The notes: generated from the letters alone by a model not told the origin. DNA of 64,000 nt from Mastigias papua (GCA_964019165.1 OZ025283.1:5888501-5952500); one strand, 5' to 3'; positions 46,356 to 62,511 are shown, numbered from the stretch's first letter. A program made the numbers and translations.

Positions 46356-47707
46356 CTTTCCTTCCTTGCCACTGTCATACGTGTATGTCGATAGGCCTAA
46401 GGCTAAGACCTCCAGAAGAACTGATGTCTCCAACTTTCGTCTATTTCCCATAATGTCACATTCCATTGTTAGCGCTTTAAATCCACATATACGCTTATTA
46501 CTATTACACATATATTTAAGCACGTGTCATTTTGCTTCGCTGTAAAAGTCCTCCATTCGACAATGCTATCGATTCTTCCATCTTATGTCTGTAGCATTCG
46601 TCCTCCTCATAGTCAACATCTGTGGGTAACTGTTTTGCAGTATACTCCTTTGAAATCTGTTTTGAAAAGTCTTTTGTGACCCTATTGAAATCCCCTTTGA
46701 AATGGGTGCGAACTCTATTCAATTTGATCTGCTGTAACATTTCGATTTTTCCTGACTGTCATATTCAACAAAAGTTAATTGTATTCACTTAAAATGTTTA
46801 GGCAACTTAGTTGTACCTTGTGGATTTTTTTTAGATTTTTCAGTTGATAATTTGGTAAGTTATTGCCCATTTGTACGTCAAAACTTAAAGAAGCCCTTGT
46901 TCTACAAAGGGGTCCCTTTGTCTTGAATTCAAAAGGACAGTTCCAACAGAAAAAGTCGATTTTCTCCATATTCCTTCATCATATCATCCTGATTTTAATG
47001 TAGAAAGATGCAGAACATGTTTTTCCACCTTGTGGTATTTTTGTCAGAATTTTAGGACGATTCCTTGCAAAGTTATTCGACTTTTTCTCTGCCGAGCTCA
47101 CGAAAGTCCCGTTTTACACAAAGAGATTCGAAAATAACAATAGCGATCTCGTTCTGAGGAGACAAAAGAAAATCGGTTTTTCGCAGTTAATTCCTAATTT
47201 TCCAAAAGACATACTTGTTTTCAACATTTGATAAAATGCGCCGTTAAATTCTGCATTTTTTGATGTATAAAGCGCATAGTTTTGAGCTGTAATGGCGGAG
47301 TAAAAAATTATTTTGTGTTTTCGACAAACATGGCCGAGAACAATAGAATCAGTAAAAAATTTTTTTCAAAATGCGTCGCAGCGTCTGGGGCCAGAATTGA
47401 GCTAGATGTGGAGGAGCATCGGGCTTCGTAGCTTTTGGGGTTACTTATGCTGAATAGAAAGATAATTATTAATTAATTAAACCTTGTTATTATACTAAGT
47501 TAGCTTAGATTTGTTTATTTAGATGTATTTATTTAGAGGTTTTAAACTTTTAGCGGTGATTTATTTTATAATTTATTTCATAATTTCGTAAGTGTAGTTA
47601 TGATATGAACTGCTTTTGATATTAATTTGAATTGAACGTTTTAGATTTTGTTGTCTGTTGTGAGTATGTTTTGAAGGATTCTCTTGTATACAAATGATAT
47701 TACTATA
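46356..47707. repeat. large inverted repeat, left arm (~1.35 kb)
   Basis: Reverse complement of 48601-49952, with coordinates summing to 96308 along the whole length, so there are essentially no indels. Only a few substitutions were noticed, mostly near the edges. Two small frames (64 and 74 codons) are therefore present on both strands; neither resembles a known protein. Inner and outer boundaries were judged by eye. Confidence 0.95.
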
Positions 47708-48600
47708 CGTTAATATGTGTTTATTTATACGTATTTGTTTATAGATTTTCAGCTTTCCCGATGAGCTGAAAATACTTCTTTGATGCGTGTGAACCCTTAG
47801 AAATATGTCGTTTCTTAATCTAGTTATTTGAATTGGAATTATTTGCAGTGAATAACTCTTGTCAAACTTATTGTTTTCCTTTGAAATTTTCGCTCGTATG
47901 CCTATGCAGCCTATGTTGGCATGTGTCCTGAAATCATTCCCTAACAAACATTTATATTTTTTCAACATTTTTCAATGTATATTGTTGTCATCAATATTTC
48001 ATTTTCTATTTGAAAATGCATTTGTCTCTTTGTGTACTTTCTAACTCTCTAAGCCAGTTGAAATATAAAAGTTATCTTGTTTCTATTGTTGCAAAACTAA
48101 CCTCTGCAGACCATGAGAAAGACAATTAGACTGAGAAGACATTGAACTATGTACCAGCAGTCAGAGCCGCCGAGACAGGGGGCAGATGGGGACAAATTGC
48201 CCCGTAGCCTCAAGGCCTAGGGGCCTCATAATTTCCAATGCTTCAAGGTCAAGGGGATCTTATGATGCAAGACTAGCAGTAATTATCTGGAGTTAATTCC
48301 CAAATACTGAAATTTTTCTGCTCACTTTGCTCGCAAAGGGCCTCATATATCTCTTTTGCCCCAAGGCCTCTGAACTCTCTAGGTGGCCCTGCAACCAGTA
48401 ATACGTATTGAGCCAACATTACATATATTTCAGCAATATCAATTTCCCATAAAGCTTAGAAACTTTATTAGTATTTAGTCATATCAAAAAAAATTGACAG
48501 CAACCTCAGAGAGAAGACGAGAAAATCAACAAACCCATTAATATCACACATAGCAATTCTCTATATAAATAAAATGCTTGAGAAAGATTAAATGTTAAGG
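47708..48600. other. spacer between the arms of the large inverted repeat
   Basis: About 0.9 kb. The middle (48165-48400) is GC-richer and looks like a separate dispersed element (GGGGACAAATTGCCCCGTAG, CAAGGCCTAGGGGCCTCA). No gene seen. Confidence 0.6.
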
Positions 48601-49952
48601 TATGGTGATATCATTTATATACAAGAGAATCCTTCAAAACATATTCACAACAGACAACAAAATCTAAAACGTTCAATTCAAATTAATATCAAAAGCAGTT
48701 CATATCATAACTACACTTACGAAATTATGAAATAAATTATAAAATAAATCACCGCTAAAAGTTTAAAACCTCTAAATAAATACATCTAAATAAACAAATC
48801 TAAGCTAACTTAGTATAATAACAAGGTTTAATTAATTAATAATTATCTTTCTATTCAGCATAAGTAACCCCAAAAGCTACGAAGCCCGATGCTCCTCCAC
48901 ATCTAGCTCAATTCTGGCCCCAGACGCTGCGACGCATTTTGAAAAAAATTTTTTACTGATTCTATTGTTCTCGGCCATGTTTGTCGAAAACACAAAATAA
49001 TTTTTTACTCCGCCATTACAGCTCAAAACTATGCGCTTTATACATCAAAAAATGCAGAATTTAACGGCGCATTTTATCAAATGTTGAAAACAAGTATGTC
49101 TTTTGGAAAATTAGGAATTAACTGCGAAAAACCGATTTTCTTTTGTCTCCTCAGAACGAGATCGCTATTGTTATTTTCGAATCTCTTTGTGTAAAACGGG
49201 ACTTTCGTGAGCTCGGCAGAGAAAAAGTCGAATAACTTTGCAAGGAATCGTCCTAAAATTCTGACAAAAATACCACAAGGTGGAAAAACATGTTCTGCAT
49301 CTTTCTACATTAAAATCAGGATGATATGATGAAGGAATATGGAGAAAATCGACTTTTTCTGTTGGAACTGTCCTTTTGAATTCAAGACAAAGGGACCCCT
49401 TTGTAGAACAAGGGCTTCTTTAAGTTTTGACGTACAAATGGGCAATAACTTACCAAATTATCAACTGAAAAATCTAAAAAAAATCCACAAGGTACAACTA
49501 AGTTGCCTAAACATTTTAAGTGAATACAATTAACTTTTGTTGAATATGACAGTCAGGAAAAATCGAAATGTTACAGCAGATCAAATTGAATAGAGTTCGC
49601 ACCCATTTCAAAGGGGATTTCAATAGGGTCACAAAAGACTTTTCAAAACAGATTTCAAAGGAGTATACTGCAAAACAGTTACCCACAGATGTTGACTATG
49701 AGGAGGACGAATGCTACAGACATAAGATGGAAGAATCGATAGCATTGTCGAATGGAGGACTTTTACAGCGAAGCAAAATGACACGTGCTTAAATATATGT
49801 GTAATAGTAATAAGCGTATATGTGGATTTAAAGCGCTAACAATGGAATGTGACATTATGGGAAATAGACGAAAGTTGGAGACATCAGTTCGTCTGGAGTT
49901 CTTAGCCTTAGGCCCATCGACATACACGTATGACAGTGGCAAGCAAGGAAAA
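48601..49952. repeat. large inverted repeat, right arm (~1.35 kb)
   Basis: See the left arm. The near identity shows a recent origin, ongoing gene conversion, or an assembly or haplotype artefact. Confidence 0.95.
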
Positions 49953-50634
49953 CAGTAAAACTCAGCGGGTAAGAACCTTCCATTTCTTTAGTTTGGTCAG
50001 AACGGCTTCGTAGCAAATAGAATAAAGGCAAGGTTTGTAGTTTGAGTGTGTACATTGATTTTTATCCTAGGTAGAATAGCCCATAATGTAGGACAGTTGA
50101 CAGCCTTACCTGAGTATCAATTGAAATTTTTGTCTACTTATTCAAAGGATGCAATTGCTATCTAGAATTTTTGAATGAAAATAACTAAGGGATACTTCAC
50201 ATTTATGAATTAGCATTACATTATATAAGGGGCAAATTGTCCATCCTTGGCCAGGTGTCTATCAGTGCCTTATCGAAGAGTCCTACTGCATGCCTACAGA
50301 GGGAATGGAGGTAGAATAGGTTGACATAAATTACAAATTTAGGATAAAAACTATCTTCTATACACAAACAATAATCGAGGAGTTCTAAACCAAGCTGTAG
50401 GCATACCGTCTATCCTCGAATTGGACCCCCTGAAAAAGGCCCCCATCCTAGAACTACAAATGCTTAATAATCTCCCCCTATCAGATAAGTCCCTATCACA
50501 GAAACGATGATGCAGGCATTGCCATACACCAACCTTGAATTTAGACTATTCTTTGTATACCATGAGTAAGATGGATATTGATAATACGAGTTTTTATGTA
50601 GTATTTTTCTAAAAATTGTAGAATTCCAAATTGT

Positions 50635-50755
50635 AAAAGTCCTCTCCTATAAGCCTCCTATGAAGCCTCCCTCGTACAAGCCTCCTTCACATAAGCCTCC
50701 CTCGTATATGCCTACCTCGTATAAGTTTCTCTCGCATAAGCCACTAGGGAACTAG
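50635..50755 (+). repeat. short minisatellite, CCTCCCTCGTATAAG-like units
   Basis: Six to seven imperfect units of about 15-18 bases (CCTCCTATGAAG, CCTCCCTCGTACAAG, CCTCCTTCACATAAG, CCTCCCTCGTATATG, CCTACCTCGTATAAG). Confidence 0.75.
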
Positions 50756-51056
50756 TCGAGGATTCATGGAAGTTCTTCTTGGCATGGATAGATTCTCAGG
50801 ATAATTACTACGTATGTCAAAAGACAGAACTGTACATGTTAAAAAGTTAAGACCTTTGATGAGGACTTCACATACATACTAACTTTTGCATATTATTTCT
50901 TAGAAACTGCTACACAGGAAAACTCAAAGGGTTTTGAAGATTAGCACAAGCTTCTGGCCATAGGCAGCATTTAAAGATGTTCAAAGGGATTTTGGGTAGC
51001 AAGGTTTGAATAGAGCAAAAGAAGTTCAAGAAAATCTTTTGAATTTACTACGTAAC

Positions 51057-51318
51057 TTAAGGATGATTGCCACGACGAGCCACATGGTAGATGGTTAGAA
51101 AAAAATAGCCATTTGTTGTTATTACATTATTTCATCGACATATCCATGACTTAGACAAGCTAAGATAAATACTAGGTTGACATTATCAGTTGACATAAAT
51201 CAGAACGTTTCGGGACTAGCTTGTCCCATCCTCAGCTGTAAGAGGGGAAATCCAAAACATAGATATATGAACACATGTAACCATCTACCATGTGGCTCGT
51301 CGTGGCAATCATCCTTAA
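51057..51318. repeat. foldback with perfect 41-bp arms enclosing a Penelope-like motif
   Basis: Arms 51057-51097 and 51278-51318 are exact reverse complements; the 180-base loop contains the motif at 51190-51240. Confidence 0.95.
51190..51240 (-). ncRNA. hammerhead-like core of Penelope type
   Basis: Minus strand reads UUACAG-CUGAGGA-U-GGGAC(AAGCUA)GUCCC-GAA-ACGU-U-CUGAUU. Stem II is a perfect 5-bp hairpin, stem III the palindrome ACGU and stem I has three good pairs (CAG/CUG). CUGAGGA fits CUGANGA. As in the 17.4-kb copies there is one extra base before stem II. Confidence 0.5.
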
Positions 51319-51319
51319 A

Positions 51320-52700
51320 TTCATCATTAAACTGCGCTTTCCAACTGACATCTCAATTACTACGTAACATTTTTAGAGTTGTAGGATATGATAACAAAGT
51401 TTTCGAGTTTTGTAAAACTACTGCTACAATTGTTTCTTCAGAAGAGTTAATCTTTTATTACCTTGCGAGAAGATGTGCTTCTTTCATTTTCTTCCTATTT
51501 TGTAATTTCTGTAGATACGAATACTTTGCTCGAAGTAATACACCATACTGTCCTGTATTCTCTACACCTGACGACGTCTCAAACGCTCAAATTCAACTTT
51601 CCACTAGTATTGAGAAGCAAGGCATTGGAAATATTACGGAATGTAATTGATTTCATTATGACGTACTAGTTTAAACATTTTCGAAAGAACATAAAGCAGA
51701 TAGTTGTATTAACATACTTAATGAGCATCGGTCAGAAAACAATATAATTATTTTCTGCAAGGACGCTGTCCTGCTTGAAAATCATCCAACAAACACCCAA
51801 CCAACATTTTCCTGCCTCCAAAGAGACAAAAATATGCCCTTTGATCATCAAAAAGTAACATCGGCAAGACCTACCCCGACAAAGCTATGCAGCCCCTATT
51901 GGCAAAAAGTGAATCCGTAGCTCACTCCACAAACTAAACATCGCTGAAGGGCATCTTTGCAGAACTGCCAGAAATTCTATCTATCGCTATAAATGACAGA
52001 AGTTTTGTTCATTAGAAAAGGGTATCTAACACCAACAAAAATCAGATTACCCATTAAAAATGGAAGCAATCATAGTTTCCTTTTTTAGAAATACGAACTG
52101 GCTAATCTAGTCCCAGTGCCTAAAGCCGGTTTGACAAAGTATTTACATATTTTCCCACCAAGTGGAAACGAAACTATACATACAACGCACAGTGTATGCT
52201 TGCCAATAACACATGAGGGGGAAGGGGCAAATTAAGGATGGGGTAAATGCTATCTGACCATATAACCAATGCGAAAAGATTCGACCAAAAGCCATTGAGA
52301 CATTTTAAGTGCTCAAATTTACCACCTTGTTTGCAAAAAGGCAACCAATTTCAACAACATAAAAAAGTAGGTTGCTGAACGGAAGAATTTCTCAAGTGAA
52401 GAACAAATAAATATTATTATTTTTTCTATGTAGAGCAGTAGAAAGAAACTCCAAGATATTGAGCACAGGCATTCGTTAAAACTTACACGTTCTGTGTCCT
52501 TGATTTGCTAATTTGGTAATCAAATTTTTTGATTGCTGTGTCTAATACATTGAGGAAAAATGCCTTTACGATGCGCACTTCTACTTTTCTATTGCCAACG
52601 TACCTCCACACTTCTGAACCTTTGTTGGGCTTTTGATTCCCTTGCAACCACACAAATGGCGCAATTTCAGTCTATGAAGAAAACAAATCTGTCAATCACC
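51320..52700. other. no feature seen
   Basis: AT-rich sequence with short frames only, none recognisable. Confidence 0.5.
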
Positions 52701-52727
52701 TTTCCTGTCACAACAGCAAACTTGACA

Positions 52728-52860
52728 TTGATGGACGGAAGAACTGACGGACGGAAGGACTGACGGACAGAAGGACTGACGGACGGAAGGACTGACGGAC
52801 AGAAGGACTGACGAACGGAAGGACTGACGGACGAACGAACAGACGGAGGTACAGATGGAT
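52728..52860 (+). repeat. 16-bp minisatellite GGACGGAAGGACTGAC
   Basis: About seven units, alternating GGACGG and GGACAG variants, i.e. a 32-bp higher-order unit. Followed by GGAT/GGTGGG-rich sequence to about 53130. Confidence 0.92.
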
Positions 52861-53219
52861 AGATAGACGGATGGATGTAAAAGTGAGACTGATGAAACAA
52901 TAGGTGACTGGATAAAATGGACTAACACGTAGGGGCTGCGTGGGCAGGAGAATGCCAGGATGGACGGCAGGAGCAATGGCATGGATGGAAGGATAAGAAT
53001 GGCTAAATTGGTGGGTATGTGGGTGGTTGGAAGGGACTGTATATTAAAACTAGAGAAGAGTGAGCTTGAAAGATAGGTAGGTGGATCAATGATCGGATGA
53101 GAATAGGGATAGGTGGGTGGATAAACTGATGGGAGTGATGGATTAGATAGGCCAACTGCAAGGGTCAACTGGCTTTGGAGATGGATGGATTTGTGTGCTA
53201 TCCTTGTTTGAGGATCCAT

Positions 53220-54996
<1,777 letters not shown>

Positions 54997-55374
54997 AACA
55001 TGTCAGGAAAGATTGAAATGTGAAACAAGTGGTGGAGCCACATAGATAAAATAATTACGTTAAACTGGAGGGCTGCATGATACAGGATAGACAATGATAG
55101 AATCAAAGTGCACTTTCCAAAGAAAAAACTTTGGGTTTTAGGAGTATACCTAATGCTTAGGAGGTGAGACGCGATAGCAAGCTATGGAGGATCTGTTATA
55201 AATGGTGCAATGGGCAATCACCCATAATCGTACTGTGTCCCTTATCTAAGGAGAGAATAATGCCATTTGCTTCAACTCTAAAAGTCTTTCCAAATGAAAC
55301 TAAAATTTTCGACTAGATAAAATTAAAAACAACCAAGCAAATTGCTCTTAGCATTCTCAATTGAGATTGGGAAT

Positions 55375-55485
55375 GAGAGAGAGACAGCAGACAGATTGAC
55401 AAACATACAGATAGACAGACAGATAGACTGACAGACAAACAGACAAATCGACAACAAACAGAAAGACAGAGAGACAGACAGAGCG
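55375..55485. repeat. degenerate (GACA)n tract
   Basis: Irregular GACA/GACAGATA repeats giving Ser/Leu/Val-rich frames that are artefacts. Confidence 0.85.
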
Positions 55486-56089
55486 TACGGAAATTGTCAG
55501 GAGAAATGTAGATGCTCACGAACAGAGGTAGTGGAAAATCATTCAAAAGGATTAATCTGATCTATGCAAAGTTAGGTTATGATTTTATTGCTTAGATGCT
55601 TTCATACTAGTTTTGAAAGCCAAAGCAGCATAAGGATAAACATTAGAGAACTACAACTGGTGAAAGGTGCAAATTGAGAATAACAGAAAGTAGAAAAATT
55701 TTTGACTATACCTGCATGGTCATGATAAGCAGAATCAGAGTCAAAATCCTGGTACTCGCTCTGCTACAATAAATCAAATACATTATTATTGTATGAAATG
55801 AAATTCATAGTCAACTTAAGTTATATGATAAAAGAGAATGATTTTGCTAAGTATTTCTGACATTGAACCATAATGAATGATGGAATGATACTGCTGTCTT
55901 ATTTCCATCTTCAAAATGCTCTCTACAATACTTTTTCAAAAATTCAATGAGGCCGTTCTAGCACAAGGGATGATTGATTACAATTACGTAATTAGTAAGT
56001 GTGATCTTCTATGGAATCACGAATATGGCAGATGAATGATTAATAACAATGATGAAAATAATCACAGAAATATGCAACGACGGAACTAC

Positions 56090-56420
56090 GAGATTGATAC
56101 TGGGAGTCTAGACCCCTACCTTTTCCTTAAAAGGGTAAAAGTGCCTCCTTTTTCTAGGAGAATTTTAAGACTGTTTTTCTAAACTGTATTTTTGTTCAGT
56201 AGACCTGCTTATAACCTTTGTTACAAATGAATGTAACAAAATTTTTAAACTTCCCGTACGATTTCTTTTCTTCTAAAAGAGAAAAATATGAGTTCAAGAT
56301 ACATAAAAAGTGTTTAGTGTACCCTTTGGTTGATTTGGTCTATGCACTAAAAACTTGCTAGTTGCCCGCCTGATAATGCATTTCAAAAATGGGTAATATA
56401 TAAATATTACCAGTGATAAG
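56090..56420. repeat. dispersed repeat, copy B
   Basis: Matches about 170-345 (copy A) in the same orientation; the words AAACTTCCCGTACGATTTCTTTT are identical. Confidence 0.7.
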
Positions 56421-56499
56421 TCAACTACTACAGTTGGCACACTAAAATTGAAGAGTCTAAATATACATAAAAGCAAGAAAACAGAGGATGTATACGGCA

Positions 56500-59400
56500 G
56501 TTATATAGACGAAAGTTATCATATTGATCTAAGTCTAGTTTTGCATTGTAAAGGGCTATTGACTTTGCTACCAAATGACAAAAAAAACAAACGTGACATA
56601 GAAAAAGTAGTACAATTCAGGTGATAATCGATTCTGGGAAAAGTTGTCCTATGTCATACGAATTCCTTCACATACATCACAAAATCATTACAATTTAGAA
56701 ATTTTCAAGCTAAAAAAGTCAAACCTGTTGTGTAGTAGAGTGATCATTTTCGTCAGTTTTGAAAATACCTCGTAGATTTATGCAGTTCCCCCTATACATA
56801 ATCGAATTGTATTACAACCAATGAGTTGTCTTGCCATTCTGAGTTGATACACCATATGATGTATTCCATGTATAGAAATTCGCTGATACATTTAGTTAAC
56901 ATACAATCATATCCTGAGTTTCAGGTAATCATAGGTCCAACTATCCAACTGGAAACTCATATGTGGATGTATTCCGAACAAAAATGAGTCAGTGAAATAT
57001 CTTGAAAATTGGCTTCTAATCCAATCAGGATGCTTTATTCTGTGTACTTTTTTGGCACTAATACTTATTGAATGTGAAAACAAAATATGATCCAATTTAG
57101 TGAGAATATACTAAATTCAAGCCAAAGAGACAGTCTCTATCACATGGATTGGCCTAGCTATTTTACAGGGTTTCAAAAGGCGAATTGGATGTTCGCAAAT
57201 GGATTTTCTTATTCGCAAGAAATTTACAATTAGCACAAAATTTACAGGACAACACCACAGGGAGCATGGGGACACATATCAACACTGTGGCGATTCTACA
57301 AACAAACAAGCCTATAGGCACAGTATGATAGCTGCACTTATGAGGCAATGATCAAGAAACGAAATTTCAAACGTAAAATTTGGCATTGCGCGCTGGCATG
57401 CAAAAAGAAGTCATGAATCTAATACAATCATCTTGCGGGTTCTGCCATTCTTTGCAGACTGGAAAACAAGAAGCTACAATGAAAACTAAATTATATACAA
57501 AACAAATACAAAAATATATTAAGAAGCCGAATAAATAACTCATTTAAAGATAAAGAATAACACAATTAAAAAACATATTTAATGTTTGAATACTTGCAGG
57601 AATAGAGAATAGCACGTAAATCAAGCAAATTGCTAAAAAAACTAGATGCTGATGCTAACACGAATGCATAGAAATGTGTTGGTAGGTTTGAGACGTTGGC
57701 ACTTGGCCGGTCTAAGGACTTTACGGAGATTGTCTTTGGGGGCTGTAGGGTCTACCACCCTTGATTGATGAAAAACTCCTTACAGGTATAAGTGCTTTAT
57801 GCTTAATTTTGTTGGCAAACTGTGCAAGTCTATAAATGCAGCACATTCATGCGCTATCTGCTTCTCCACAGAGCCCAATCATTCTTCTTAGGCTCGCAGA
57901 CGGAAATGTCAGAATCCAAGAGTAGAGTCCATGACATTTGCAAGGTAAAAAGTACCACGACAATATAAACTTTCTATTTAGACTTGTCTATGATGGATAA
58001 TCATGTGTTTGGGGTTGGATACAAAGCGAAATTTAAGTTAACTTGCATATTATAATACTATTTTCAACGCTACTTAATCGAAATTCAAGAAACTATGTCA
58101 AACTGCCAGTTCACAAACAACTCAACAAGTATTTCAAGAGGCCACGCTTGAGCAGCGTCACATTGTAATTGAGGAGAGACCATCACGGTAATTTCGAATT
58201 GGCTATTGTAACTATGGGCGCATTTGTTTTTGTATATGTATAGATGCAAAACAAAAAGAATGTTGAGAGAGCCCCCCTCCCCCCCCCCCATCTACATGGA
58301 ACCAAAGAATATTGGTCTTTAAGTCTGTGCTGAAGGTAATGATCTATGGTAGAGATGGCTACTGGGTAGTTGAATTTGAATCCAGTATTCTATTTTATAA
58401 GATTGTGTGATCTTTAGTGTGCTTTTCATGTCCTAAATCCTGTATAGGTTATGGAAAATTCAGAGTAGGTTGCACAGCAATGAAGTATTTTGAACACACC
58501 CACACCATATAACTTTGACCATTTGTTCTTGTTCTTTGCACAAGCCTAGTCTACTCATTTTGTTTGTCTGAAGTAAGTTATAAATTGGAAAAATATGAAG
58601 TTGAAAAATAGGACAGCAATTAACATCTCTGTGCAGTAAGTCTATATTCCTACTACTGCACAAATTCAATTCATCTTGATACTAGAATAATGTCCATGGG
58701 TCCCAGATTATGGCCCAAGTTTCGATTCAGTGAAATATTTCCAACACAGCACTATATGCATTGTAGTCATGCTACAAGAAAATTTCTATACATTGGGTAA
58801 GATTGTATCAAGACTGTAATTACCAATATTATCCCATCAGTTCATCCGTGGCAAAAATTCCAAAGTCCATACCTAAGTCTGGGTAGGTTTTCTGACAATA
58901 GCATATCCATTAAGGAAAGCATGCCTCCCAACATGTAAGAGGTGCATTCTGGGCACAGATTTGGGGTTGTCTGATGCCAAACCCAGCCCTCTCCAATTTT
59001 TTCCAAGATTCCATCCAATACTTAAAGCCTTCTGTCTCATAGTCATGCTTTAATGACTCCCAGTGTGCATTCTTGTTTGTTTTCCTTTCTCTTAAAATGA
59101 TGAATCAATTTGAAGTTTTTGGTATTGTCTCATATTGCATACCCTCACTCATTTGCACCATTCACCCACTTGCACCCTTCCATACTAGCATCCCATCATG
59201 CACACATATCCCCACACTCACTCACTTTTACAACCCCTCACTTATTTCCACAATCTCAATAATTTACATCCCTGGGTGTATCTAATAGTATGTTCTTCAC
59301 AAAGGAAGAATGCATAAGTTCATTCTTTTTCTTCCAAATTATCAAGGTCATTCAGAAATCAAAAATTTCTCAATACATCAAAAGATGCTCAAATACATTG

Positions 59401-62320
59401 CCAAAAATTGGCAGCATAAGCTAATGAGGAACTTCTGCAAATATGACACATTATGCAGGAGATACAATTCACAATTTGAAAGTAAAACTACCCCTATGGA
59501 CCATAATGTCACAAACAGATTCTTATTGTATGACATATGATAAAACATATGATAAATATGATCCATAGGAAAATGCATAATACAACTGCATTATGGATTG
59601 CAAATTGTATAATGAAAGTAATACAATTGGCATAATTGTTGATATCATATGATTCATATAGTGGATTCAAAATGATACCCAAGTCTCTTTTGCAGTTGTT
59701 TAAATGAGCAGCTAGGATAACATAACTCTAAAAGAAGAGAATATTTAATGCCATTGCAATACAGCAAGCAGCAACCCAAGGACTTTTCCTTTCACCTGCA
59801 AATAGAAGCAAACTATTTTCAGCAATAGATTGGACTGATGTGGAAGATTGGCATGTATAAGATAAGCAGTAATGATAATAATAATAATGAGGATTATAGT
59901 GCTTCGGAAATGCAGGGAGGTACTGAGAGAACCTTTCCTTAACATGTCCTTTGTTTCCATGATTTAATGATGTATTTTGCTGTTCAATTTTATTTTTCTG
60001 GTAGCATTTGTCTTTATTATCAGTTTATCAGTTGCATATATTATCCTTACTTCTATTTAAATTTTGCCATTTACATTTTATGAGCTAACCTAGGCCAATT
60101 TCCTTTGATATTCAAGGTACATTTGATGACAAAGTTAGCATAGATGTCAGAGGTATTTCAGACAGACACTATCAATCATTGTCAATCACAGACAACTATT
60201 CATTCTAGAGTCCAATTTTTCCAACAATCCAAGATGTGAATTCCTAGTGACAAGCTTCTTGCAAGACAAAATGCCATTTAGTTACCCTAATTCATTTTCC
60301 TTCAGTGACAGCAGACATAAAGTAAATTGAAATGCATGTGAAGACAGTGACAATGATGATAAATATGATTACTACTGTGACAAAATTATGGTTTTAACTA
60401 TATGCAGCAATATCTGATATCAAAAAATTGGTGATATATCTCATGAAGCAAAATTCAAAAGCAAAACTTGTACCTATTCTTGCACATTTCCAAAAGATCC
60501 CAGTCAAGCTAAAATAAACAAACATGACAAATAATTATAACATTGAGACAAAAACTAAAATATTTAGCACTGGATAATATGCTCTTTATCTCCCTATACT
60601 AAAATTATGGGCCAGCATGTATCTTTTTATAATTCTGACTTTAGCACTATGAAAATGTCAGTTATATATAGGCCTTTACATTTTCCTCAGAAATCAGGAA
60701 TCTGGGACAATAAATGACAGATAACCATCTGTATACAACCAAAAGAATGGTTGAGCAGCTCCATGCGAATATGTGCTAAAGGACCAGATGCATATCTTAA
60801 AATGTAGAATGCATTGTCAATGATATTGTTGAAAGAGAACAATCTTTTGATCATTAATGAAATATCTTTTATAAATAAGTATCTTCTACATCTTTGGCCT
60901 CAAATTGAAGGTAATCACTCACTTAAAAACCTAGTGGGTACAAATTAATGCACTTCCAACATGGAGAGCCTAATGTGGGCAAATTAGGAAAATTCCAGAG
61001 GGAGTATCCCCAAAATACATCTGAAATGAACATAATGAAATAAGTTATATGAAAAACCAGTATCTCATATCTGTGATTGAGCCAGAAAGTAGAAAAGCAT
61101 GTTCACAGTCTGATTATCTAGGCATATGAGATTATCTATGTCAACAGCTAAAGCTATGAGACAATAAAATGATTGCTGAGATGGTTTGACAAAATATACA
61201 AAAATAATAAATCAATAATAACTGAAACATGTAGAAATTGTATCTATCATAGGCTCCCATTCTACTATCAATCATGGAGTTTATTACAAACATGACATAT
61301 CAAGATGAAAAGCTCCCCAACATTGCAATATGATATTCTGGTAACATTGATACAGGTCATTTCTAACAAGTGGATTTTTGTAATTTCATTTAATCTTTAT
61401 CATTTACTCCAGAAAGTGCATTCAGCTGAAACCCAATAACTACGTGTTACAATATGTCCAGTTTTGAAATAAACAAGATGTCAGAAAGCACTTCCAAACA
61501 AAGAAGCTTTTTTCCCAATAATGAAACAAATTAGCAAGTCTTCCTCACGGGCTTTAGATGGCACCAAACCTTGTGAACAAACTGCAAGACAAGAGATCTG
61601 ATACCTTGCTGGATTACCTGTACGAGTATCATGGTGAAGTAATCAGAAATTAAAACAATAAAAATATATTGGTAGCTTACCCTTGCTTGTTTCTGTCAAG
61701 TAGACTTGGAAACAATGCTCTCAAATATGTGCATGTACAAATGACAAGAAGAACGACAGTCAACAGACTTCCAAAATTGAATATTGCAGACTAGAGAAGA
61801 ACCAGATAAGAGACCATAAATAAATATAGGTAAAACTAGTTAAATTTTGGAGATGATTCACAGCAGATATAAAAGGTCTTTGCTGCTAAGCAATGAATCG
61901 AAAACTAGGAATTACTACAGCTCTAGGTTAAACAGTAGGCAATAGCTCCTGAGCATTTAAAACTCCAAATTAAAAAGGCTCTATCCATTGGTATAAAGTT
62001 AAAATATCTATACATCAGATGGTTTCTGAATACATACCATATTTTCTATTACTCAAGATCTCTTCGCCCTATGTGGCCTGAGGCCTCCTTCCGTCAACTT
62101 AGGTAGTTCGTGCAATTAACCAACGAATATTCAAAAAGAATGGCTGGCTTCTGCTTTTGAGTCTCCACTCTGAATCGGTCAAATAACCGCTAAGTGCATT
62201 GGTATCTCGAGTGCCCGATCTCTTAGCATTTAGCAAAACTTATCTGGTATGTAATTTTACTCAACTCCGACTTTTTCAACAGAGCAGCAGCAACAACTTT
62301 CAATAAGAGCAAACGTGTAA
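56500..62320. other. long stretch without recognisable genes
   Basis: About 5.8 kb. I saw no exon chains, RNA genes or duplicated blocks. A short C run is at 58268-58288 (strong strand asymmetry). Confidence 0.45.
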
Positions 62321-62334
62321 CCACGGCTGGTGGA

Positions 62335-62378
62335 TCATCATCATCATCATTATCATCATCATCATCATCATCATCATT

Positions 62379-62413
<35 letters not shown>

Positions 62414-62505
62414 TATCATCATCATCATCATCATCATTATCATCATTATCACCATCATTATCATCATTATCATCATCATCAGCTTCATCATCATCATTAT
62501 CTGTC
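62335..62505. repeat. (ATC)n array with ATT variants
   Basis: About 170 bases; (GAT)n tail of copy 3 of the non-autonomous retroelement. Confidence 0.97.
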
Positions 62506-62511
62506 TGTTTG

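Noticed and set aside
46323..49792. Duplicated small genes of 64 and 74 codons on opposite strands
   Set aside because: They are identical because they lie in the arms of the inverted repeat; no recognisable domain, splice or regulatory support.
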